11,578 bases of DNA, taken from NCBI GenBank assembly GCA_964342585.1, contig CAYFHK010000085.1:1-11578 (forward strand), written 5' to 3'. The notes below the pieces were generated by a model that was given only the letters and a program-made list of their open reading frames with translations, made no database searches and was not told the DNA's origin. The stretch is from Parvularcula sp964342585 (lineage in GTDB: Bacteria; Pseudomonadota; Alphaproteobacteria; Caulobacterales; Parvularculaceae). This document shows, one piece after another, positions 6,803-11,578 of this stretch; the stretch's first letter is position 1, and the number at the start of each line of letters is the position of its first letter. Made by a program: the position numbers and the translations under genes.

Positions 6803-7195
6803 GTGTCGCAAGATCTTCAACGCAATCCCGTGCATCTCGGCCTTGGGGCCACCGCTGTGCCGCAGCCGCCCATCACCGGGCTGGAATGGTATGAGGGCTA
6901 TACAGCGCGCACGGCAGCCGACGGGCTCGAGGGGCGCCTTGTGAGCATGTACAGCTTCACGGCGCCTTGGGAGATGTGGGAAATGCACCCGCAGGGGGCT
7001 GAGCTCGTTGTCTGCACCGATGGGGAGATTACCCTGATCCAGGAGGACGAGGGCGGTGCCGAGCGGCGCATCACCCTCACCAAAGGAGGATATGCCATCA
7101 ACGCGCCGGGCGTCTGGCACACCGCGGATATCGATACGGCGGCGACTTGTCTTTTTGTCACGGCAGGGCTTGGGACCCAGCATCGGTCGAGATAA
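6803..7195 (+). CDS. Small single-domain cupin protein
   Basis: A 130-residue protein with one cupin barrel. Motif 1 is seen as His62-x4-Glu67-x6-Gly74 in MHPQGAELVVCTDGE, and motif 2 as Gly96...Pro102-Gly103-x2-His106 in GGYAINAPGVWHT. The usual HxH pair of motif 1 is reduced to a single His (Glu60 takes the place of the first), so the metal site would be His62, Glu67 and His106. The substrate is unknown; the family includes sugar-binding, dioxygenase and regulatory members. The start is GTG at 6803, chosen because GGAG (6792-6795) lies 7 nt upstream and no in-frame ATG precedes the fold. The gap of 53 bp after the acetyltransferase gene and the same strand suggest co-transcription with it. 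Confidence 0.82.
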   Translation: MSQDLQRNPVHLGLGATAVPQPPITGLEWYEGYTARTAADGLEGRLVSMYSFTAPWEMWEMHPQGAELVVCTDGEITLIQEDEGGAERRITLTKGGYAINAPGVWHTADIDTAATCLFVTAGLGTQHRSR

Positions 7196-7208
7196 CTGTG
7201 AGGCCAAG

Positions 7209-7243
7209 GCGCGGGCGCGCGAAAATGCGGCCAAAGCCCGCGC
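7209..7243. repeat. GC-rich inverted repeat between cupin and nuoD
   Basis: GCGCGGGC (7209-7216) and GCCCGCGC (7236-7243) form a perfect 8-bp stem with a 19-nt loop. It begins 13 nt after the cupin stop and ends 67 nt before nuoD. It could end the upstream transcript (no T-tract is present) or form a leader structure for nuoD. The gap also contains a weak promoter-like TTGTGA (7249-7254) with no clear -10. Confidence 0.3.
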
Positions 7244-7310
7244 ACCCCTTGTGAAATTGCCCGGAATGTGGCCACTAAGGTCAACTTTCAGCCGCTGCCA
7301 AAAGGTCCCC

Positions 7311-8531
7311 ATGGCCGACGGAACCCGTACTATCGTCGTTGAAGACAGCCCTTCGGATGCATCATCAGATCGTCCGTTTACAATCAATTTCGGTCCCCAG
7401 CACCCTGCCGCCCACGGCGTGTTGCGCCTCGTGCTCGAGCTCGACGGTGAAATTGTTGAGCGAGTCGACCCGCATATCGGGCTCCTTCACCGCGGCACCG
7501 AAAAGCTGATCGAATATAAGACCTATCTTCAGGCCATCCCGTATTTCGACCGGCTCGATTACGTGGCGCCGATGAACCAAGAGCACGCTTTCTGTTTGGC
7601 AGCGGAAAAACTGCTCGGCATTGAAGTGCCGCGCCGCGCGAAAATCATCCGTACGCTGTTCTGTGAGATTGGTCGGCAGCTCAGCCATATCCTCAACATC
7701 ACGACGCAGGCCATGGATGTGGGCGCGCTCACCCCGCCGCTTTGGGGCTTTGAAGAGCGCGAAAAGCTGATGGTCTTCTATGAGCGGGCCTGCGGCTCGC
7801 GCATGCACGCGGCGTATTTCCGCGTCGGCGGCGTGCACCAAGACCTGCCGCAAGAGCTGATCGACGACATCTACGCGTGGTGCGACAGCTTCCCGGCGGT
7901 GCTGGACGATATCGAAGGGCTGATCACGGACAATCGGATCTTCAAACAGCGTAATGCTGATATCGGTGTGGTGACCAAAGAAGAAGCTTTTGCCTGGGGC
8001 TTCTCCGGCGTCATGCTGCGCGGCTCCGGCGTCCCGTGGGATCTGCGGAAGAGCCAGCCCTACGAGATCTATGACGAGCTCGATTTTGACATCGCCATCG
8101 GTAAGCATGGCGACTGCTACGACCGTTACGTCGTGCGCATCGAAGAGATGAAGCAGTCCTTGCGGATCATGAAGCAGTGCATCGAAAAACTCGAGCCTGG
8201 CCCGATCATGACCGAAGATCCACGGGTGGGCCCGCCGTCGCGTGGCAAGATGAAGGAGTCGATGGAGGCTCTCATCAACCACTTTAAGCTTTACACGGAA
8301 GGTCCGAAAGTGCCTGCCGGTGAGGTCTATGCAGCGGTTGAGGCGCCAAAAGGCGAATTTGGCGTGTATCTCGTCTCGGATGGATCGAACAAACCCTATC
8401 GCTGTAAGATCCGCGCCCCGGGCTATGCCCACCTGCAAGCGATGGATTGGATGAACCGTGGCCACATGCTGGCCGACGTTTCCGCCATCATTGGCACGCT
8501 CGACATCGTGTTCGGCGAGATCGACCGGTAG
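7311..8531 (+). CDS. nuoD: NADH-quinone oxidoreductase subunit D
   Basis: A 406-residue complex I subunit (49-kDa family, related to the large subunit of NiFe hydrogenases but lacking the metal site). With NuoB it forms the quinone-binding pocket. Conserved stretches: FGPQHPAAHGVLRLVLELDGE (27-47), with the His-containing loop that reaches the quinone headgroup, HIGLLHRGTEKL (55-66), PYFDRLDYV (77-85), FEEREKLMVFYERACGSRMHAAYFR, GVMLRGSGVPWDLRK, GDCYDRY and the C-terminal GHMLADVSAIIGTLDIVFGEIDR. Similarity to the mitochondrial 49-kDa protein extends to the last residues. The ATG at 7311 has AAAGG just upstream (7301-7305); the frame stays open further upstream, but that part overlaps the cupin gene and has no family similarity. 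nuoC lies 2.2 kb upstream and nuoE does not follow. Confidence 0.97.
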   Translation: MADGTRTIVVEDSPSDASSDRPFTINFGPQHPAAHGVLRLVLELDGEIVERVDPHIGLLHRGTEKLIEYKTYLQAIPYFDRLDYVAPMNQEHAFCLAAEKLLGIEVPRRAKIIRTLFCEIGRQLSHILNITTQAMDVGALTPPLWGFEEREKLMVFYERACGSRMHAAYFRVGGVHQDLPQELIDDIYAWCDSFPAVLDDIEGLITDNRIFKQRNADIGVVTKEEAFAWGFSGVMLRGSGVPWDLRKSQPYEIYDELDFDIAIGKHGDCYDRYVVRIEEMKQSLRIMKQCIEKLEPGPIMTEDPRVGPPSRGKMKESMEALINHFKLYTEGPKVPAGEVYAAVEAPKGEFGVYLVSDGSNKPYRCKIRAPGYAHLQAMDWMNRGHMLADVSAIIGTLDIVFGEIDR

Positions 8532-8535
8532 TCTC

Positions 8536-8616
8536 TTAACCGATCAGCCCGCCATCACCGATGAGCAGGTCATTGCCATCGCCCCCGAACAGCATGTCGG
8601 CGCTGTCGCAATCAGC
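8536..8616 (-). pseudogene. C-terminal remnant of an RTX calcium-binding repeat protein
   Basis: The minus strand encodes 26 codons followed by TAA, containing SADMLFGGDGNDLLIGDGG. This matches the RTX (hemolysin-type) nonapeptide pattern GGxGxDxLx and its usual flanks (ADxLFGG, IGDGG), found in type I-secreted Ca-binding proteins. A TGA stop lies immediately upstream at 8617-8619 in the same frame, there is no start codon other than the internal ATG, and no further repeats were seen upstream in any frame. It is therefore best read as the decayed 3' end of an RTX gene whose body has been lost. Only about one and a half repeats remain, so chance resemblance is possible though unlikely given the exact motif. 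It ends 4 bp from the convergent nuoD stop. Confidence 0.5.
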
Positions 8617-8635
8617 TCAAAACTCACCTCGATGT

Positions 8636-8653
8636 CGCCCGTCAAAACGGGCG
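8636..8653. terminator. Stem-loop 105 nt downstream of nuoD
   Basis: CGCCCGT (8636-8642) and ACGGGCG (8647-8653) form a perfect 7-bp stem with a 4-nt CAAA loop, extendable by two G-U pairs. It is the strongest hairpin after nuoD and could mark its transcript end, but no T-tract follows on either strand. Confidence 0.35.
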
Positions 8654-8820
8654 GTAACGCGTCATCGGGTAAACTCATCACACAACGCTCTCACCGGTCC
8701 CGCCGGCGACGATGGCCTGGCCTTGCCTCGCGCAACGGCGCTTCGCGACGACCGCCTGCAGCTTGCGGTTCCGCGTCAGACCGAGCTAACTGTTGGCGCG
8801 TTGAGACGCGTCGCGACTGA

Positions 8821-8827
8821 GAAGAGG
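8821..8827 (+). promoter_or_regulatory. Ribosome binding site supporting an ATC start for the transporter
   Basis: GAAGAGG at 8821-8827 lies 8 nt before ATC at 8836 and immediately follows the in-frame TGA at 8818-8820. No comparable site precedes the first canonical in-frame start, GTG at 8950, which is embedded in TTCGCACTGTC sequence without a purine run. Confidence 0.4.
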
Positions 8828-8835
8828 GCAGGGAC

Positions 8836-10116
8836 ATCGATACGCTACTAAGCCTTCGCGGGCAGAGCGCGCTGGGGATCTTATCGTTCTGTCTGCTCGC
8901 TTGGGCGTTCTCCGAGCGGCGATCGGCTTTTCCCTTCCTTCGCACTGTCGTGGCCGTAGGATTGCAGATCGTGGTCGCAACGGTCTTCCTCCGTGTGCCT
9001 GTCGCGCGGAACAGCCTTGATGGCCTCAACGGGATTGTCGTGGCGTTGCAACAGGCCACCCAGGCGGGGACGGAATTCCTCTTCGGCTATGTGGGCACCA
9101 CCGAGAATCTTCCGTTCAAGGCGTCTGAGCAGGAGAGTGTCGGCTTCTTTGTTTTCGCCTTTCAGGCGCTGCCGCTCTTGGTCTTTGTCTCGGCTCTTGC
9201 TGCCGTTCTCTGGCATTGGGGCATTTTGAAATGGATCATCCGGGGCTTTGCGCTGGTGATTGCGCGGCTTTTGGGATCGGGCGGTGCGGTCTCGCTCGCG
9301 GCCTCAGCGAATGTATTGCTCGGCCAGACGGAGGCGCCGCTGCTTATCCGGGCGTATCTTGCGACGGTGACGCGGTCTGAGCTCTTTGCGATCATTGCGT
9401 GCGGCTACGCTACCGTGGCGGGGACGGTGATGGCGCTTTACGCCTTCCTGTTGAACCCGCTCGACCCCTCCATGCTGGGCCACATCCTGGTGGCCTCGAT
9501 CATCTCTGTGCCTGCGGCACTCCTCCTGGCACAGATTATGGTGCCTCCCGCGCCGGGTGACCATGTGACGGCCGCCGATGATGCCGAAGACGGCTTTTCC
9601 TATGAGGGCACGCTCGATGCCTTTTGTGTGGGCGCAGCCGAAGGCGGCAAGCTTTGGGCGAACATCGTCGTCGCTATCCTCGCCTTCATCGCGCTGGCGG
9701 CGCTGGTGAACATCATGCTCGACAATTTCGTGCCGGATGTAATGGGCGCGCCGTTGACGCTCGAACGGATCCTCGGCTGGGGCTTTGCGCCGCTCGTCTG
9801 GCTTGCCGGCATCCCTGCTGAACAGATGGTGACCGCGGGCGAGCTCATGGGCATCAAAACCGCCCTCAATGAGGTGATCGCGTATTCCGCCCTCGTCGGA
9901 TTAGAAGACGGCGCCCTCGATCAACGCTCGACGCTGATCATGGTTTATGCGCTTTGCGGGTTTGCCAATGTCGGTTCGCTCGGCATTGTGATCGGCGGCC
10001 TCTCAGCGCTCGAGCCCGAGCGGCGGCACGAAATCGTCTCCCTCGCGCCCCGCGGGCTGATTGCCGGCACGCTTGGCACATTGATGTCCGGCGCCGTGGT
10101 CGGTGTGGTCTACTGA
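8836..10116 (+). CDS. Concentrative nucleoside transporter (CNT/NupC family)
   Basis: An inner-membrane Na+- or H+-coupled nucleoside importer of the CNT family. Signatures: SANVLLGQTEAPLLIRAYL (about 157-175), where the QTEAP residues line the nucleoside site, and the C-terminal CGFANVGSLGIVIGGLSALEPERR...GTLGTLMSGAVVG (about 375-424). Multiple hydrophobic segments fit the family's membrane core. The first ATG/GTG/TTG in frame is GTG at 8950, which would give 388 residues and start within a membrane segment. However, the frame is open back to 8821 and encodes a plausible CNT N-terminus (LLSLRGQSALGILSFCLLAWAFSERR), so translation probably begins near the ATC at 8836 (426 residues, the usual family length). 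If only canonical starts are accepted, use 8950. It is the first gene of a four-gene operon; its stop overlaps the ribosome site of the next gene. Substrate preference is unknown. Confidence 0.9.
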   Translation: MDTLLSLRGQSALGILSFCLLAWAFSERRSAFPFLRTVVAVGLQIVVATVFLRVPVARNSLDGLNGIVVALQQATQAGTEFLFGYVGTTENLPFKASEQESVGFFVFAFQALPLLVFVSALAAVLWHWGILKWIIRGFALVIARLLGSGGAVSLAASANVLLGQTEAPLLIRAYLATVTRSELFAIIACGYATVAGTVMALYAFLLNPLDPSMLGHILVASIISVPAALLLAQIMVPPAPGDHVTAADDAEDGFSYEGTLDAFCVGAAEGGKLWANIVVAILAFIALAALVNIMLDNFVPDVMGAPLTLERILGWGFAPLVWLAGIPAEQMVTAGELMGIKTALNEVIAYSALVGLEDGALDQRSTLIMVYALCGFANVGSLGIVIGGLSALEPERRHEIVSLAPRGLIAGTLGTLMSGAVVGVVY

Positions 10117-10120
10117 GGAG
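10116..10120 (+). promoter_or_regulatory. Ribosome binding site deciding the DUF3253 start
   Basis: AGGAG at 10116-10120, whose first base is the last base of the transporter stop codon, lies 6 nt before GTG at 10127. This favours GTG 10127 over the in-frame upstream GTG at 10103, which has no such site. Confidence 0.6.
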
Positions 10121-10126
10121 CAGGCT

Positions 10127-10372
10127 GTGGTCGATGACGCCGAAACCGCAATCCTAGCGCTCTTGGCGGAGCGGGCGGCTGGCAAAACCATTTGCCCCTC
10201 TGAGGCAGCGCGACAGCTCGATCGCGAAGATTGGCGTGCACAGATGGACCGTGTGCGGGATGCGGGCATACGACTGGCCGCGGCAGGGGCCATCGACGTC
10301 ACCCAGAAAGGCGTGCCGGTCGATCCACACGCCGCCAAAGGACCGATACGTTACCGGAAAGTCGTATGCTGA
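10127..10372 (+). CDS. DUF3253 domain protein
   Basis: An 81-residue soluble protein matching the DUF3253 pattern. It has a helical first half (AILALLAERAAGKTICPSEAARQL, 8-31, then DWRAQMDRVRDAGIRLAAAG, 35-54) and a short beta C-terminus (IDVTQKGVPVDP, then KGPIRYRK, 71-78). The ICPSE and GPIRYR blocks are the conserved landmarks of this family. The shape resembles a small winged helix, but no DNA-binding or other function is established. The GTG at 10127 is chosen from the AGGAG site at 10116-10120. It starts 10 bp after the transporter stop and overlaps the following phosphatase gene by 7 bp, so it is likely co-translated with it. Confidence 0.85.
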   Translation: MVDDAETAILALLAERAAGKTICPSEAARQLDREDWRAQMDRVRDAGIRLAAAGAIDVTQKGVPVDPHAAKGPIRYRKVVC

Positions 10373-11175
10373 AAGCTTCTCAAATTGATGCCGTTGGCGA
10401 TGCCATGCGAGAGGTGGCGGCGGAGTTGATTGTGCCGCGCTTTCAGAACCTGTCTGAAGGTCAAATCGACACGAAGTCCTCCGCCGATGATCTCGTCACC
10501 GTGGCCGATCGTGAAGCGGAGGCGGCGCTAGAGCCTCGCCTGATGGACATCTTGCCCGGCTCGGTCGCGGTGGGCGAGGAGGCCGTGGCGAAGGACAAAT
10601 CTCGCATGGATCGCCTCAAAGGTGATGATCCGGTGTGGGTCATCGATCCGGTCGACGGCACTGCGAATTTCGTGGCAGGCCGACCGCAATTCGCCGTGAT
10701 GGTGGCGTTGGTTGTCCGTGGGCAGATTGAGGCGGGGTGGATCTATCCGCCAATGGAAGACGTGATGGCCATTGGCATTGTGGGCAGCGGCGCCACATTG
10801 AATGGCGAGGCGCTGCGTGCCCTCCCTGCGCGCCCCTTCGCGGAAGCCTTCGGTGACTATGCCGGGCGCTACTTCAGCGACGAGGTCAAGGCGCACTATG
10901 ATAAGGCTGTGTCAAAGGCAGGCGGTTATCGGGCAGGGCGATGCTCCGCCTACGCCTATCTCGATACGGCGCGCGGTGACCTCGATTTCGTCATCCAATA
11001 TTTGATGAGCCCGTGGGATCATGCGGCGGGCGTTGCGGTGCTGCGCGAGGCTGGCGGCGCCATTCGCTATTTGGATGATGGGTCGAATTACTCACCGCTC
11101 CAGTGGCAGCCACGGACCATGCTGGCCACCTGCCATCAGGACGCGTGGGCAGACTATGCGCGCCGCCTCACATGA
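10366..11175 (+). CDS. Inositol monophosphatase family protein
   Basis: A 269-residue Mg2+-dependent phosphomonoesterase of the IMPase/FIG superfamily. All metal-site residues are visible: Glu71 in VGEEAV (69-74), Asp94 and Asp97 in motif A WVIDPVDGTANF (91-102), and Asp218 in motif B SPWDHAAGVAVLREAGG (215-231). DDLVTVADRE (41-50) is the usual N-terminal signature. The substrate could be inositol-1-phosphate, histidinol phosphate (HisN type) or another sugar phosphate; sequence reading does not decide, so no gene symbol is given. The ATG at 10366 overlaps the DUF3253 gene by 7 bp, and the frame's upstream extension lies inside that gene and is not family-like. The stop overlaps the next start as ATGA. 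The length is normal and all catalytic residues are intact. Confidence 0.92.
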   Translation: MLKASQIDAVGDAMREVAAELIVPRFQNLSEGQIDTKSSADDLVTVADREAEAALEPRLMDILPGSVAVGEEAVAKDKSRMDRLKGDDPVWVIDPVDGTANFVAGRPQFAVMVALVVRGQIEAGWIYPPMEDVMAIGIVGSGATLNGEALRALPARPFAEAFGDYAGRYFSDEVKAHYDKAVSKAGGYRAGRCSAYAYLDTARGDLDFVIQYLMSPWDHAAGVAVLREAGGAIRYLDDGSNYSPLQWQPRTMLATCHQDAWADYARRLT

Positions 11176-11564
11176 GGCATCAGCCCACCGCCGATGACTT
11201 GGAACGCCTGGCCCGTGACGCCTATGCGCGGCTACCCGAAGGTGTTCGTCAGCTCACAGAAGGCGTTGTCATTCGTGTGGTCGATTTCGCCGACCCGGAG
11301 GTCCTTGACGACCTTGGCATCGATGATCCCTATGACCTTTTGGGGCTGTACCAGGGCATTCACATCGGCGAGAAAGGGGTGGACCTGTCCGGCGCACTTC
11401 CGGATATGATCTTTCTCTATGCGGAGCCTTTACTGTCATTTTGGCGCGCAGGGACGGATAGTCTCGACGCCGTGATCACACACGTTCTGGTGCATGAAAT
11501 CGGCCATCACTTTGGATTGTCCGACGAGGATATGCACCGGATTGAGGATGCGGCGGGCGACTAA
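11172..11564 (+). CDS. Metallopeptidase family protein (zincin-like, HExxH)
   Basis: A 130-residue member of the short bacterial zincin-like metallopeptidase family (formerly DUF1025). The zinc motif is intact in VLVHEIGHHFGLSDEDM: His108, Glu109 and His112. Upstream are the family's typical features: an LPEGVRQLTEGVVIRVVDFA block (21-40) and an acidic DDPYDLLGLYQG loop (51-62). Members are cytoplasmic and their substrates are largely unknown; proteolytic activity is inferred from the motif only. The ATG at 11172 overlaps the phosphatase stop (ATGA), implying translational coupling. No transmembrane segment or signal peptide is visible. It is complete, ending 14 bp before the window edge, so whether the operon continues cannot be seen. 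Confidence 0.92.
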   Translation: MRHQPTADDLERLARDAYARLPEGVRQLTEGVVIRVVDFADPEVLDDLGIDDPYDLLGLYQGIHIGEKGVDLSGALPDMIFLYAEPLLSFWRAGTDSLDAVITHVLVHEIGHHFGLSDEDMHRIEDAAGD

Positions 11565-11578
11565 AGCCAGCGATTAGA

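Larger units (their letters stand above)
8532..8835. other. Intergenic stretch between nuoD and the nucleoside transporter
   Basis: About 300 bp with no intact recognisable gene. It holds an RTX-like remnant on the minus strand (8536-8616) and a 7-bp stem-loop (8636-8653); the rest shows no convincing coding, RNA-gene or promoter signal. Short open frames on both strands (for example minus 8544-8678, 44 codons) have weak ribosome sites and no familiar motif. Confidence 0.6.

Noticed and set aside
5942..7195. The acetyltransferase region as a mobile resistance cassette
   Set aside because: No integrase, transposase, attC-like site or flanking direct repeats were seen, and composition by eye is like the neighbours; Vat homologues are common on chromosomes.
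5123..7195. MXKDX peptide, GFA protein, acetyltransferase and cupin as one new functional system
   Set aside because: The peptide is on the opposite strand with its own promoter candidate, gaps between the other genes exceed 50-160 bp, and no shared pathway or domain logic links them.
6572..7387. 271-codon minus-strand open frame across the acetyltransferase, cupin and nuoD start
   Set aside because: It runs antisense to three well-supported genes, has a low-complexity Arg/Ser/Pro-rich translation and no ribosome site or family motif.
7365..8465. Long (366-codon) open frame antisense to nuoD
   Set aside because: It mirrors the codon bias of nuoD on the opposite strand, has no recognisable motif, and the sense strand encodes an unmistakable NuoD throughout.
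8544..8678. 44-codon minus-strand ORF (starting MSLPDD) in the gap after nuoD
   Set aside because: Weak ribosome site, no recognised motif, and it reads the RTX remnant in the wrong frame. It could be a frameshifted part of the same remnant but cannot be supported as a gene.
8561..8851. 96-codon plus-strand ORF in the gap after nuoD
   Set aside because: The translation resembles no family, is antisense to the RTX-like piece, and it overlaps the likely transporter start.

Overview
The window is a chromosomal segment of moderately GC-rich DNA that looks alphaproteobacterial. The NuoB, NuoC and NuoD proteins closely resemble the mitochondrial/alphaproteobacterial complex I type, and a carotenoid set in the order lycopene cyclase, phytoene desaturase, phytoene synthase sits next to them. 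The genus cannot be fixed from sequence reading alone; a pigmented aerobic marine or freshwater alphaproteobacterium fits. No tRNA, rRNA, CRISPR array, insertion sequence or phage gene was seen.

Layout. (1) 1-3179, minus strand: crtY, crtI and the 5' part of crtB form an operon that turns phytoene precursors into beta-carotene. crtY and crtI overlap by 4 bp, crtI and crtB are 30 bp apart, and crtB runs off the left edge. (2) 3180-3401: a divergent intergenic region with a perfect 12-bp palindrome and a weak candidate promoter for nuoA. (3) 3402-5085, plus strand: nuoA, nuoB and nuoC of the proton-pumping NADH:quinone oxidoreductase. (4) 5086-7310: a 2.2-kb interruption of the nuo operon. It holds a minus-strand, methionine-rich secreted small protein of the MXKDX-repeat type with a candidate ECF-sigma promoter, then plus-strand genes for a GFA/Mss4-like zinc protein, a Vat-type hexapeptide acetyltransferase and a small cupin. 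(5) 7311-8531: nuoD. It is not followed by nuoE. (6) 8532-8835: an intergenic stretch with a 26-codon remnant of an RTX calcium-binding repeat protein on the minus strand and a GC-rich stem-loop. (7) 8836-11564, plus strand: a tightly packed operon of a concentrative nucleoside transporter, a DUF3253 protein, an inositol-monophosphatase-family enzyme and a HExxH metallopeptidase-family (zincin) protein.

Functionally the recognisable units are carotenoid synthesis, respiratory complex I and a nucleoside-uptake/phosphatase operon. Nothing seen amounts to a convincing new multi-gene system. The points most worth a second look are the split nuo operon, the nucleoside transporter whose conserved N-terminus lies upstream of any ATG/GTG/TTG (ATC is the best-placed start), the RTX remnant, and the Met-rich secreted peptide with its ECF-like promoter.
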